A stretch of DNA of 64,000 nucleotides from Burkholderia sp. SRS-46 (GCF_004343775.1 NZ_PTXL01000011.1:242225-306224); one strand, 5' to 3'. Positions 8,001 through 16,310 are shown, numbered from the stretch's first letter. Made by a program: numbers and translations. The notes: generated by a model not told the origin, from the sequence alone.

Positions 8001-9952
8001 GCCACTTCCGCGAGATGGGCGTCGATACGCAGACCACCGACTTCACGGTGGTGGGCGTCGGCGACATGTCGGGCGACGTGTTCGGCAACGGCATGCTGCT
8101 GTCGCCGCACATCCGCCTCGTCGCGGCGTTCGACCACCGGCACGTGTTCCTCGACCCGAACCCCGATCCGGCCGCGAGCTTCGCGGAGCGCGCGCGGCTG
8201 TTCGCGCTCGAGCGCTCGAGCTGGGCCGACTACGACACGGCGGCGATCTCGGCGGGCGGCGGCGTGTATCCGCGCACCGCGAAGACGATCCCGCTGTCGG
8301 CCGCGGTGCAAGCCGCGCTCGGCATCGACGCGGCCACGCTCGCGCCGAACGAGCTGATCCGCGCGATCCTGCAGGCGCCGGTCGACCTGCTGTACAACGG
8401 CGGCATCGGCACCTATGTGAAGGCGGCCCGCGAGACCAACGCGCAGGTCGGCGACCGCGCGAACGACGCGGTGCGCGTGAACGGCACGGAGCTGCGCTGC
8501 AAGGTGATCGGCGAAGGCGGCAACCTCGGCTTCACGCAATTCGGGCGCATCGAGTTCGCGCAGCGCGGCGGGCGCATCAATACCGATGCGATCGACAACT
8601 CGGCCGGCGTCGATTGTTCGGACCACGAAGTCAACATCAAGATCCTGCTCGGGCTGGTGGTGTCGGACGGCGAGATGACCGAGAAGCAGCGCAACGCGCT
8701 GCTCGCGGAGATGACCGACGAAGTCGGGCTGCTCGTGCTGCGTGACAACTACTACCAGACCCAGGCGCTGTCGATCGCGGGCCGCTACACGGTCGAGCTG
8801 CTCGACGCCGAGGCGCGCCTGATGCGCTGGCTCGAGCGCGCGGGGCGCCTGAACCGCGTGATCGAGTTCCTGCCGACCGACGACGAGATCGCCGAGCGGC
8901 AGGCCGCGAAGCTCGGCCTCACGTCGCCGGAGCGCGCGGTGCTGCTCGCGTACAGCAAGATGTGGCTGTACGACGCGCTGCTCGAATCCGACGTGCCGGA
9001 AGACCCGCTCGTCGCCGGGATGCTGGTCGATTATTTCCCGAAGCCGCTGCAGCAGCGCTTCAGCGAACCGATGCGCCGCCATCCGCTGCGCCGCGAGATC
9101 CTCGCGACGCACCTGACCAACGGGCTCGTCAACCGGGTCGGCTGCGCGTTCGTGCACCGGCTGATGGAGGAGACCGACGCGAGGCCCGGCGACATCGTGC
9201 GCGCCTGCATCATGGCGCGCGACGTGTTCGATCTCGATGCGGTCTGGCGCGACATCGACGCGCTCGACAACCGGGTGGCCGACGACGTGCAGGCGCACAT
9301 GTTCGTCGACGTCGCGCGGCTGCTCGAACGCGCGGCGCTGTGGTTCCTGCGGCACCTGCAGGCGGGCGCGGTCGGCAACGGCGGCATCGGCGAACTGCTC
9401 GCGCGCTGCCGCGATGCCGCCGAGCGGCTCGCGCCGCAACTGCCGACGCTGCTGCCGGCCGCCGATCTCGACGCGCTGTCCGAGCGGCAGCGCGCGCTGA
9501 CCGAGGCCGGCGTCGACAGCACGCTCGCGGCGCGGGTCGCGAGCGGCGACATCTCGGCCGCGCTGCTCGACATCGCCGAGGTGGCCGCCACCTGCAACCG
9601 CAGCCTGGAGCACGTCGCGGGCGTGTACTTCGCGCTCGGCACGCAGCTCAACTACGGCTGGATCAGCGAACGCGCGGCCGCGCTGCCGACGCCCACGCAC
9701 TGGGACATGATGGCCCGCGCGGCGGCGCTCGCGGAGGTCGCGCGCCTGAAGCGCACGCTGACGACCAGCGCGCTCGCGGAAGCGGCCGACTCGGCCGCGC
9801 CGGAGACGATCGTCGATGCCTGGCGCGGGCGGCGCGAAGCCGCGCTGGAACGCTACGCGCAGCTGCTCGCGGATTTGCGCGCGACCGGCGGCGCGAGCCT
9901 GTCGGTGCTGCTCGTGATCGTGCGGGAAATGGCGGTGCTGGAACGGGCGTGA
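5096..9952 (+). CDS. NAD-specific glutamate dehydrogenase, 180-kDa class
   Basis: A 1618-residue protein of the large GDH class found in many proteobacteria, which deaminates L-glutamate to 2-oxoglutarate with NAD in the cytosol and mainly serves amino-acid catabolism. A long ACT-like regulatory N-terminal half is followed by the catalytic core. GGLRWSDR near residue 818 and the Lys-rich KAQMVKNVVIVPVGSKGG segment behind it form the substrate-binding Gly/Lys region. GVGDMSGDVFGNG is the dinucleotide fold. The frame opens at 5039, but the ATG at 5096 has GAGGAG upstream and begins the conserved MEAKNEEVVAHLL. It appears monocistronic, and the next gene converges after 22 bases. A large antisense open frame over this gene is a GC artefact. 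Confidence 0.96.
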   Translation: MEAKNEEVVAHLLSDVVEFARGRLPEAAFQIVEPFLRHYYDFADADDLQSRGIADLYGAAMAHWQTAQKFVPGSERLRVYNPILEQHGWHSDHTVIEIVNDDMPFLVDSVTMAVNRLGLALHSGMHPVFRIWRGKQGGIERIDVGGAATDDTHSQLASFIHFEVDRCDAATLDTLRNDIARLLGDVRASVEDWPKIVDIARTTIKDLKGRETSAEDIEARAFLEWMVADHFTFLGQRDYALVSHGAGFALRGIEGTGTGILREALRAPNTPDLTPLPPAAAEIIHGTWPIFLTKANSRATVHRPGYLDYVGVKLVGPDGKVSGERRFIGLYTSTAYSVSCSEIPIVRRKCANIVRRAGFLPKGHLGKSLVTVLETYPRDELFQADEDQLYDIALGVLRLQEHQRTRLFVRRDRFDRFVSCLVYVPRDKYTTDLRRRIARLLVDAFKGVNVEFTPLLSESAIARIHFVVHAEPGTMPDVDTRELETRLVQVTRRWQDDLSDALLDAFGEEQGNRLLQRYADSFPAGYRDDYPARTAVRDVELIERVKGTERLAMNLYRPIEADARAFRFKVYRSGDPIALSRSLPMLEHLGVRVDEERPYRIQTQDAAPAWVHDFGLELADDTEFDIERVKGLFEDAFDGIWSGRIENDDFNRLVLRAHLSAREVTILRAYAKYLRQVGSTFSDAYIERALTGNPAIARQLVELFVVRFDPRTGDTRDAQAERLLKAIESALDQVPNLDEDRILRQFLGVINATERTNYYQHDQHDRPDGHGEPKPYLSFKFNPAKVPGLPEPKPMFEIWVYSPRVEGVHLRGGRVARGGLRWSDRREDFRTEVLGLMKAQMVKNVVIVPVGSKGGFVVKNPPPPSDREAWMREGIACYQTFLRGLLDLTDNLAGNAIVPPQDVVRHDPDDPYLVVAADKGTATFSDYANAISHAYGFWLDDAFASGGSVGYDHKKMAITARGAWESVKRHFREMGVDTQTTDFTVVGVGDMSGDVFGNGMLLSPHIRLVAAFDHRHVFLDPNPDPAASFAERARLFALERSSWADYDTAAISAGGGVYPRTAKTIPLSAAVQAALGIDAATLAPNELIRAILQAPVDLLYNGGIGTYVKAARETNAQVGDRANDAVRVNGTELRCKVIGEGGNLGFTQFGRIEFAQRGGRINTDAIDNSAGVDCSDHEVNIKILLGLVVSDGEMTEKQRNALLAEMTDEVGLLVLRDNYYQTQALSIAGRYTVELLDAEARLMRWLERAGRLNRVIEFLPTDDEIAERQAAKLGLTSPERAVLLAYSKMWLYDALLESDVPEDPLVAGMLVDYFPKPLQQRFSEPMRRHPLRREILATHLTNGLVNRVGCAFVHRLMEETDARPGDIVRACIMARDVFDLDAVWRDIDALDNRVADDVQAHMFVDVARLLERAALWFLRHLQAGAVGNGGIGELLARCRDAAERLAPQLPTLLPAADLDALSERQRALTEAGVDSTLAARVASGDISAALLDIAEVAATCNRSLEHVAGVYFALGTQLNYGWISERAAALPTPTHWDMMARAAALAEVARLKRTLTTSALAEAADSAAPETIVDAWRGRREAALERYAQLLADLRATGGASLSVLLVIVREMAVLERA

Positions 9953-9974
9953 CGCGGCGGGCGCCGCCGCGCGC

Positions 9975-10850
9975 TCAACGGGCGTTCGTGCCCGCCGCCG
10001 ACTCCCGGCTGGCGCGGCCGAGCGCGGCGGCGCGCGCGGCCGCCCGCGCGAACAGCGCGTCGAGATCGAAGCCGGTGGTATCGATGCCGATCGTGTCGCG
10101 CAGGCACGCGCCCCACGCGGCCGCGTCGTCGAACGTAACCGTCTGCCCCGCCCCGCTCGCATCGCGCAGCGTCAGCGCGGTGTTGAACACCGTCGCGCGC
10201 TGCTCGGGCAGGACGCGGCACGCGATCAGGTCGTTGACGAACAGCGAATCCGGATAGGTCGACGTGTACCAGCTCGCGACTTCGTAATCGATCCACTCGG
10301 CGCGCTTCAGTGAAAAGCGATAGGTCGTCTGCCAGCCGTCCGGGGTCTCGCACTGCATGTCGAGCTCGCCGTCGACCGGCGCGTCGACGACGCGAAACGC
10401 GCCGTGCGGCGTGACCTGGCGCTCGCCCGGCGCGTAGCGCAGCGGCGCGGTCAGCGTCGCGGTGCCGAAGCCGATGTCCGCGAACCAGGTTGCATCGTCG
10501 AGATCCACGCGCAGCAGCATGTGCGTATGCGCGGTGATCTCGTCCGGCGCGCGCATCCAGCGCACCCGCGCGATCAGCGGCGTGATCCGAAAGCCGATCT
10601 GCGTGAGCGCGGTGTAGAACAGCTTGTTCAGCTCGAAGCAGTAGCCGCCGCGCCGCCGGTCGAGCAGTTTCGCGACCAGCGCGGGCAGGTCCAGCGCGAC
10701 GCGCGCGCCGGTCAGCGGCGTCAGGTTCTCGAATGGAATCGCCTGCGGATGCAGCACGTGGAGGCGGCGCAGCACGTCGAGGGTCGGCGCGACGGGGCCG
10801 TCATAGCCAATGCGCGCGAAATAGCGGGAGAGGTCGAACGAGTCAGTCAT
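9975..10850 (-). CDS. nat: Arylamine N-acetyltransferase
   Basis: A 291-residue cytosolic enzyme that transfers acetyl from acetyl-CoA to arylamines and arylhydrazines. The catalytic triad is complete and normally spaced: Cys71 in RRGGYCFE, His110 in HTHM and Asp125 in ADIGFG. Length and order match bacterial NATs. The Met at 10850 is chosen because the conserved N-terminus begins there and the extra nine upstream codons are not family-like; the ribosome site before it is weak. It is convergent with the glutamate dehydrogenase gene and probably monocistronic. Confidence 0.93.
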   Translation of the reverse strand: MTDSFDLSRYFARIGYDGPVAPTLDVLRRLHVLHPQAIPFENLTPLTGARVALDLPALVAKLLDRRRGGYCFELNKLFYTALTQIGFRITPLIARVRWMRAPDEITAHTHMLLRVDLDDATWFADIGFGTATLTAPLRYAPGERQVTPHGAFRVVDAPVDGELDMQCETPDGWQTTYRFSLKRAEWIDYEVASWYTSTYPDSLFVNDLIACRVLPEQRATVFNTALTLRDASGAGQTVTFDDAAAWGACLRDTIGIDTTGFDLDALFARAAARAAALGRASRESAAGTNAR

Positions 10851-10964
10851 GAGCCGGCACGGTAGCAAGGACGCCACACGATAGCACCGGTCGAAATCCC
10901 CAGGGTGCGCAAGGTCATCGAAAGGGATAACCCTGCGCCCGGCGGGAAGCCGGAAACGACTGCG

Positions 10965-11654
10965 TTACGGCAGCAGCTTGAACGCCGACGTCGCGACCGA
11001 CGGCACCGAGATGCCCTGGCTCGTCGCGAACTGCACGGCCTGGCTCAGCGTCGCCGCGAGCGACTGGAGCTGGCCCGGCGCGCTTTGCGCGATATACGAC
11101 GCGGCCTGCATGTTCTGCGGGTTCAGGCCCGATTGCAGCAGTGCGGCGGGGCTCGTCGAGCCGAGGTTGCCGAGCCCCGACTGCAGGTGCGAATACTGCG
11201 TGAGCCCCTGGCCGAGCGACGCGAGGCCGTTGCTGAACGCCTGCTTGTCGACCGGGCCGTGCGTGCCGCCGCCGGACGCGAACGCCTGCCCCAGCGCCTG
11301 CGACACCGACTGCTGCGCGCCGCCCATCTGCGATAGCGCGGCGGGCGTCAGCGCGTTGCCGCCGCTGCCCAGCAGGCTCGCCGCCTGCTGCGCCTGGCCG
11401 GCCGCGCCGGTCAGGCCCATCGCCGACGCGAGCGACGACTGCCCGGTCAGCACCTGCTGATTCGCGCCGACGTACGCCTGCAGCAGCTGCGCGACCCCGC
11501 CCTGCGCCGGCGCGGCCTGCTGCTGGCCGCCGCCGAGCAGTGACGCGCCCAGCGACTGAAGGTCGAGCTGCGCATGCGCGGCGCCGCTCAGCAGCGCACC
11601 GCAAACGATGCCCGCCTGGGCGATGCGCTTGCCCGTCGCGCGAATCGTGTTCAT
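10965..11654 (-). CDS. Secreted Ala/Gln/Gly-rich protein of unknown function
   Basis: A 229-residue protein with a clear signal peptide: a basic start, a hydrophobic core and AHA cleavage after residue 28. The mature part is low complexity, rich in Gln, Ala, Ser, Gly and Leu, with repeated helical stretches such as LGQGLTQ and NPQNMQAASYIAQSAPGQL and no Cys. The ATG at 11654 has GGAG 12 bases upstream. I do not recognise a named domain. A periplasmic or extracellular structural role would fit but is not shown. Confidence 0.75.
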   Translation of the reverse strand: MNTIRATGKRIAQAGIVCGALLSGAAHAQLDLQSLGASLLGGGQQQAAPAQGGVAQLLQAYVGANQQVLTGQSSLASAMGLTGAAGQAQQAASLLGSGGNALTPAALSQMGGAQQSVSQALGQAFASGGGTHGPVDKQAFSNGLASLGQGLTQYSHLQSGLGNLGSTSPAALLQSGLNPQNMQAASYIAQSAPGQLQSLAATLSQAVQFATSQGISVPSVATSAFKLLP

Positions 11655-11893
11655 GGGTTGTTCTCCGTGCCGGAATGATGAGGCGAATATTTTCGAAGCG
11701 CGCCGCGCGACGCCGCAACGACTGATACACATCGATACGAAATCGCGTGCCCCGCCCGCTTGCAATTCCGCCGCGATCCCCGGCCGGGTCGCGCATTCAT
11801 GCGCATCTGCTGAGCGATATCAAGCGCACCGCGCAATTCGTTCCTTTTTCGCGTCAATCGCCTGAATTTCCCGGTGCCCACGGCCACGCTGCC

Positions 11894-13378
11894 CTAGGCT
11901 GCCATCCACGCCGGCAGCCGCGTGCCGACCCAGTCGGCCGCCTGCTCGTACCCATGCGCGAGCTGCAGCACCGCAAGATCCGCGCGCGGCCGGCCGATCA
12001 GCTGCATCCCCATCGGCAGCCCGGCCGCGTTGAAGCCGACCGGCACGTTGATCACCGGGCAGCCCGCGAGCGTCCACGGCACGACCGTTTCCATCCAGCG
12101 GTGGTAGGTGTCCATCGGGCGGCCCGCGATCTGCTGCGGCCAGCGCGCTTCGACGTCGAACGGAAACACCTGCGCGGTCGGCGCGGCGATGAAGTCGTAG
12201 TGCGCGAAGAAGCCGAGCAGCGCGTGATGCCATGCGGTGCGCTCGACGCTCGCGTCGAAGATCGCCTGCGCCGGCAGCGCGAGCAGCCCCTCGACCTCGT
12301 AGATCGCCTCGGGCTTCAGCAGCGCGCGCCGCGCCGGATCGCGGTAATGCGCGAGCAGCCCGCCGCCCGACAGGAAGTGCCGGTGCGCGAGCCAGATCCG
12401 CCAGATCCGCTCCGGCGCGAACGCCGGCAACGCCGCATCGACTTCGCAGCCGATCTCGCGCAGCGTCGCGAGCCCCGCCTCGCACTGCGCGAGCACGCCC
12501 GGCTCGGTCGCCAGGTAGCCGTTCCAGTCGCCGACCCACGCGATGCGCTTGCCGCGCAGGTCCGCGTCGAGCGGCTGCGCGAACACCGCCGGATCTTCCG
12601 CGAGCGACAGCGGATCGTGCGGGTCGTAGCCGGCCTGGATCGCGAGCAGGTTCGCGACGTCGCCCACGGTGCGCCCCATCGGCCCTTCGATGCCGAGCTG
12701 CTGCACGAACACGTCGACGCCCGGCCAGCGCGGCACGCGGCCCTGCGACGGCCGCATGCCGTAGATGTTGCAGAACGCGGCCGGGTTGCGCAGCGAGCCG
12801 CCGAAATCGCTGCCGTCGGCCACCGGCAGCATCCGCGCCGCCAGCGCGGCCGCGGTGCCGCCGCTGCTGCCGCCCGCGCTCTTGGTCAGGTCGTACGGAT
12901 TGCGGGTCGCGCCATAAACGTCGTTGAACGTATGCGAACCGAGGCCGAACTCCGGCGTATTGGTCTTGCCGATCAGGATCGCGCCCGCGGCGCGCATCCG
13001 CGCGACGCCCACCGAATCGGCCTGCGGCACGTTTTCGCGGAAAATCGGTGAGCCGAACGTGGTGACGAGCCCCTTCGTCATCGCCAGATCCTTCGGCGCC
13101 TGCGGCATGCCGTGCAGCCAGCCGTGATGCTCGCCGCGCGCGAGCGCCGCGTCCTTCTGCGCGGCCTCGGCGACAAGCACGTCGCGCTCGCGCAGCGCGA
13201 CGATCGCGTTGACCGCCCCGTTCACGCGCTCGATGTGGTCGAGGTACGCGTTCATCGTCTCGACGCACGACACGGCCGTGCGGCGGATCGCCGACGCGAG
13301 CTCCGACGCGGACAGGCGCACGATCGGATCGACGGGAATGGAGGCGGAAGCGGGAAGCGACGGGGCGCCGTGCGGCAT
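11894..13378 (-). CDS. Amidase (amidase-signature family)
   Basis: A 494-residue amidase-signature enzyme with the Ser-cisSer-Lys triad: Lys96 in APKD, cis-Ser171 in GGSSGGT and nucleophile Ser195 in DFGGSLR. No signal peptide is seen, so it is cytosolic. The frame runs open to 13636, but the ATG at 13378 has AGGAG eight bases before it. This family includes GatA and many amide-degrading enzymes. No gatB or gatC lies nearby, so this is a catabolic amidase of unknown substrate. A 365-base regulatory region with a perfect palindrome lies upstream. Confidence 0.92.
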   Translation of the reverse strand: MPHGAPSLPASASIPVDPIVRLSASELASAIRRTAVSCVETMNAYLDHIERVNGAVNAIVALRERDVLVAEAAQKDAALARGEHHGWLHGMPQAPKDLAMTKGLVTTFGSPIFRENVPQADSVGVARMRAAGAILIGKTNTPEFGLGSHTFNDVYGATRNPYDLTKSAGGSSGGTAAALAARMLPVADGSDFGGSLRNPAAFCNIYGMRPSQGRVPRWPGVDVFVQQLGIEGPMGRTVGDVANLLAIQAGYDPHDPLSLAEDPAVFAQPLDADLRGKRIAWVGDWNGYLATEPGVLAQCEAGLATLREIGCEVDAALPAFAPERIWRIWLAHRHFLSGGGLLAHYRDPARRALLKPEAIYEVEGLLALPAQAIFDASVERTAWHHALLGFFAHYDFIAAPTAQVFPFDVEARWPQQIAGRPMDTYHRWMETVVPWTLAGCPVINVPVGFNAAGLPMGMQLIGRPRADLAVLQLAHGYEQAADWVGTRLPAWMAA

Positions 13379-13743
13379 GCGAAGTCTCCTGGGATGCGGG
13401 CGGGTATGGCGGATATCGCGGCAGGCGCCACGCGACAGCCCGGGCGGGATGGCGCGGGTGCGTCGCGCCGCCGTTTGACGTTCTACTCTACGCGACGCGG
13501 CGCCGCCGACCTCCGATATTTTCCGCGCGGATTCAGTGGGGTTTCGACTGAATTCCCCCGGCGCAGCCGCCCGCCGAATGAAAACGTTTATGCGCATAAA
13601 CCTAAATTTCTTATATTTCTTGTAAACGGCACGCACGCGCCGGACGCGTATACGACATTTTTACGCGCCCGCCGGATCTCTTTAGATGGTTCGGGTCGGC
13701 CGCGCGCTACGCTGAAGGCATCTCGTTAACTGGAGCATCTTCC
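13379..13743. promoter_or_regulatory. Divergent amidase/stress-protein intergenic region with 16-bp palindrome
   Basis: This 365-base stretch separates divergent genes and contains no convincing gene. At 13586-13601 lies the perfect palindrome GTTTATGCGCATAAAC, followed by an unusually AT-rich run (13601-13625) in otherwise very GC-rich DNA. The palindrome is 208 bases from the amidase start and 143 from the stress-protein start. It has the size and symmetry of an operator for a dimeric regulator. No regulator gene is adjacent, so the binding protein is unknown. Confidence 0.5.
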
Positions 13744-14178
13744 ATGCTCAAGCTGCTGGTTCCGGTCGGCCACTCGTCCCGCTCGCTGCAGGCGGTTCGC
13801 CATGCGACCTTTCTCTACCGGGAACGGTGCGCGTCGGAGATCGTGCTGATCAACGTCCAGCCGCCGCTCGAAGCCACCCGGCTCGAGGCCTACCATTCGC
13901 TGTCGCGGCTCCGCAATATCGAGCGGCACTTCTCGGAAGGCGAGCTCGCGAAGGCCGAACGGGTACTGCGCGATGCCGGCGTGGCATACAGCGTCGTGAT
14001 GAAGGTCGGGCCGGTGGCCGATACGATCGCGGCCACGGCCGCCGAAACCGGCTGCGACGAGATCGTCGTCGTCGCGCCGCGGCACGATCCGCTGCACAGC
14101 CTGCTGTCGCTGTTCCGGCGCAGCGTGCTCGACCGGCTCGTACGGATCTCGACGATTCCGGTCACCGCGGTGCAGTAA
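13744..14178 (+). CDS. Universal stress protein UspA family
   Basis: A 144-residue single-domain Usp. The N-terminal LKLLVPVGHSSRSLQAVRHA segment contains the conserved first strand and helix, and the last strands end in IPVTAV as is usual. The C-terminal nucleotide motif GxxG-x9-G(S/T) is not intact: the matching segment reads APRHDPLHSLLSLFRRSVLDRL, with Gly replaced. This suggests a non-ATP-binding, UspA-like subgroup. It is probably a single-gene unit. The role in stress is by family only. Confidence 0.88.
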   Translation: MLKLLVPVGHSSRSLQAVRHATFLYRERCASEIVLINVQPPLEATRLEAYHSLSRLRNIERHFSEGELAKAERVLRDAGVAYSVVMKVGPVADTIAATAAETGCDEIVVVAPRHDPLHSLLSLFRRSVLDRLVRISTIPVTAVQ

Positions 14179-14195
14179 CCCGCAGGCGCTCGCGC

Positions 14196-14600
14196 TCAGG
14201 GCGCGTAGTAGTTCAGCTCCTGGATCCGCGCGCGAATCGCATCCACATTGAGCGCCTCGATATCGGCGCTCGCCATCGAGCCTCGATCGGCGCGCCACGG
14301 GCCGTTGTCGGCCTTGCGCTGCGCGTCGCGGTAGGCGAGCCACTGGCGCTGCGCCTGGCGAATCAGCTCGCGCGTGTGCGGATCGGCGCTGCGCATCACG
14401 CGCTGGTACACGTCATTCATGCGCTTGTCGTACGCCACGTAGGCCCGGTGCGAGCAGTCGATCATGCCCGCCGTCGTCTGCCCCGCCGGCGCGGCAAGGC
14501 AGGCGTCGGCCTGCGCCTCGATCGGATCGACCTTCTGCTGCGCCCACGCAGTCGGCATGGCAAGGACCATCAGGATCAGCAACCCGGCCGTTCGTGTCAT
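14196..14600 (-). CDS. LprI-type lysozyme-inhibitor-domain protein (DUF1311)
   Basis: A 134-residue secreted protein. The signal peptide ends at AWA, before Gln21. The mature part has the DUF1311/LprI pattern: two Cys (in DACLAAP and IDCSHRAY), an ALxxAYxxRMNDVYQ-like helix, and R(E/Q)AQRQWLAYRD near residue 85. Family members are periplasmic, and some are proposed to inhibit lysozyme. GGAGGCGGGCG precedes the ATG. It is convergent with the Usp gene (17-base gap). Confidence 0.8.
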   Translation of the reverse strand: MTRTAGLLILMVLAMPTAWAQQKVDPIEAQADACLAAPAGQTTAGMIDCSHRAYVAYDKRMNDVYQRVMRSADPHTRELIRQAQRQWLAYRDAQRKADNGPWRADRGSMASADIEALNVDAIRARIQELNYYAP

Positions 14601-14705
14601 CGCCCGCCTCCATCGATTGATCGGCGTTCATCCGCCATCACGCATGGTGCGCGTATTCGGGCGCACCGTGTCGGCCGCGTTTCGTAGGCGGGCCCGGATG
14701 CGTTC

Positions 14706-15158
14706 TCAATGACCCGAAACGTTGCGCGACGCGACCAGGAACGCGCCGAGCACCAGCAGGCCCGCGCCGGCCAGCGCCTGCAGGTTGTGCTGCGGCGCCT
14801 GCGCCCGGGTGGCATCCATCAGCAACCCGAACACGAGCTGGCTGGCGACCACGACCGCGATGGTCGTCGCGGCGCCGAACCGCTGATAGCCGGTCAGGCT
14901 CGCGAACACGAAGAACGACCCGAGCAGCCCCGGCAGCAGGCTCCATACCCGGAACGACCGCGCGATCTCGCCGAACCCCGCCGCGCCGGACCGCGCGAAC
15001 AGGATCGTTGCCAGCAGCACGAGACCGACCACCGAGTTCATCACCAGCGCGATCAGCACCGTCGACGACGATGCCGTGATGCGCGCCATCAGCGCGTTCT
15101 GCGCGACGATCGCGGCGCCGGCGCCCACCAGCAGGCCGAACGACAGGAGCAGCATCAT
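14706..15158 (-). CDS. DMT-type small membrane transporter (DUF606/YdcZ-like)
   Basis: A 150-residue protein with five predicted membrane helices, the size of a half-transporter in the DUF606 branch of the drug/metabolite transporter superfamily. Such proteins work as dimers in the inner membrane. Its ATG (15158-15156) overlaps the GNAT stop by four bases (ATGA), so the two are translationally coupled. An acetyltransferase plus exporter pair often handles a toxic small molecule. That role is inference here. Confidence 0.8.
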   Translation of the reverse strand: MMLLLSFGLLVGAGAAIVAQNALMARITASSSTVLIALVMNSVVGLVLLATILFARSGAAGFGEIARSFRVWSLLPGLLGSFFVFASLTGYQRFGAATTIAVVVASQLVFGLLMDATRAQAPQHNLQALAGAGLLVLGAFLVASRNVSGH

Positions 15159-15682
15159 GCCGCCGGCGCGGCGTCGGGCGTCGGCCGCGTGTCGAGCCTG
15201 AGCTGCATGAACGCGAGATCGAGCCACACGCCGAACTTCATGCCGACTTCCTTCAGGTGCCCGACGTGCTCGAACCCGAGCTTGTCGTGCAGCCGGATCG
15301 AGCCGGCATTGTTCGCCTCGATGCCGGCCACCATCACATGCTTGCCGATGGCCCGGGCGCGGCCGATCAGCGCTTGCATCAGCGCCAGGCCGATGCCGTT
15401 GCCGCGCTGATCGTTGCGCACATAGACCGAATGCTCGACCGTATGACGATAGCCGTCGAAGGCCCGCCAGTCGCCGAACGACGCATAGCCGAGCACGGCG
15501 CCGTGCGCATCCGCCGCGACGAGCACCGGGTAGCCGGCCTTCCGCCGATCGCCGAGCCATGCCGTACGATTCGCCGCATCGACCGTCAAGTCGTTCCAGA
15601 TCGCCGTCGTATGCGCAACGGCATCGTTGTAGATGGCCGTGATACCTTCGACGTCTTCCGGACCCGCATCGCGAATTTCCAT
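15155..15682 (-). CDS. GNAT N-acetyltransferase, phosphinothricin acetyltransferase-like
   Basis: A 175-residue GNAT enzyme. The acetyl-CoA binding motif is visible as RNDQRGNGIGLALM near residues 89-102, followed by the typical EANNAGSIRLHDKLGFEHVG substrate/CoA segment. The pattern matches the Pat/YncA group that acetylates phosphinothricin-like or methionine-derivative amines. It is the first gene of a two-gene operon with a DMT exporter and lies divergent from an XRE-cupin regulator, 44 bases apart. Confidence 0.87.
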   Translation of the reverse strand: MEIRDAGPEDVEGITAIYNDAVAHTTAIWNDLTVDAANRTAWLGDRRKAGYPVLVAADAHGAVLGYASFGDWRAFDGYRHTVEHSVYVRNDQRGNGIGLALMQALIGRARAIGKHVMVAGIEANNAGSIRLHDKLGFEHVGHLKEVGMKFGVWLDLAFMQLRLDTRPTPDAAPAA

Positions 15683-15702
15683 TTCAGCCTCACCGATAGT
15701 CC

Positions 15703-15725
15703 ACTATAGTAAAACAAGTGTACAC
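15703..15725. promoter_or_regulatory. Palindromic sites in the GNAT/XRE divergent promoter
   Basis: The 44-base gap between the GNAT and XRE-cupin starts holds two perfect 8-bp palindromes, ACTATAGT at 15703-15710 and GTGTACAC at 15718-15725. The second ends one base before the regulator's ATG. TATAGT at 15705-15710 could also be a -10 box. The positions suit autoregulation by the adjacent XRE protein with control of the GNAT-exporter pair, which is inference. Confidence 0.4.
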
Positions 15726-15726
15726 C

Positions 15727-16287
15727 ATGTTAGACAATGTAGATCAGCGTGTCGGCGCGCGCATTCGAACCGAGCGCGAGAACCGCGGCTGGTCGCTGAC
15801 CAATCTTGCCGAGAAGTCCGGCGTATCGCGCGCGATGATTCACAAGATCGAGCGCGGCGAAAGCAGCCCGACCGCCTCGCTGCTGGCGAAGCTGGCGGGC
15901 GCGTTCGGGCTGACCATGTCGGCGCTGCTGGCGCTCGCGGAGCTCGAGGAAGGCCGCCTGCTGCGCGCGGCGGACCAGCCGCTGTGGGTCGATCCGCAAA
16001 GCGGGTACGTGCGGCGTCACGTGTCGCCGAAGTCGGCGTCGCCGTTGAACCTGGTCGAGATCGACCTGCCGCCGGATACGGAAATCCCGATGCCGGCGTC
16101 GGCCTATCTGCATGCCCGGCAGTTGATCTGGATGCTGGATGGGGAGCTGGTGTTCGTCGAAGGCGGCACGCGCCATGAACTGGCGGTTGGCGATTGCCTC
16201 GAACTGGGGCCGCCGAGCGACTGCGTGTTCAGGAACGAGAGCACGCGGAGCTGCAAGTACGCGGTAATTCTCGTGCAGCGGGCTTGA
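15727..16287 (+). CDS. XRE-family regulator with C-terminal cupin domain
   Basis: A 186-residue regulator. The helix-turn-helix spans about residues 8-62, with SLTNLAEKSGVSRAMIHKIERG as the recognition region. A single cupin domain (about 100-183) follows and probably binds a small ligand. This architecture matches regulators such as PuuR/SutR-type proteins. ATG 15727 is preferred; a GTG nine bases upstream is also in frame. It is divergent from GNAT and the exporter and likely regulates them. Confidence 0.87.
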   Translation: MLDNVDQRVGARIRTERENRGWSLTNLAEKSGVSRAMIHKIERGESSPTASLLAKLAGAFGLTMSALLALAELEEGRLLRAADQPLWVDPQSGYVRRHVSPKSASPLNLVEIDLPPDTEIPMPASAYLHARQLIWMLDGELVFVEGGTRHELAVGDCLELGPPSDCVFRNESTRSCKYAVILVQRA

Positions 16288-16310
16288 TTTCGCGAAGGGA
16301 CAAGCACCCG

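Noticed and set aside
5671..8745. A plus-strand open frame within the glutamate dehydrogenase gene in another phase
   Set aside because: Arg/Ala-rich shadow of the real gene; no motif.
4895..10162. A very long minus-strand open frame opposite the glutamate dehydrogenase gene
   Set aside because: Its composition (Arg/His/Glu/Ala-rich, no domains) is what a GC-rich antisense frame gives, and the plus-strand gene is a clear full-length enzyme.
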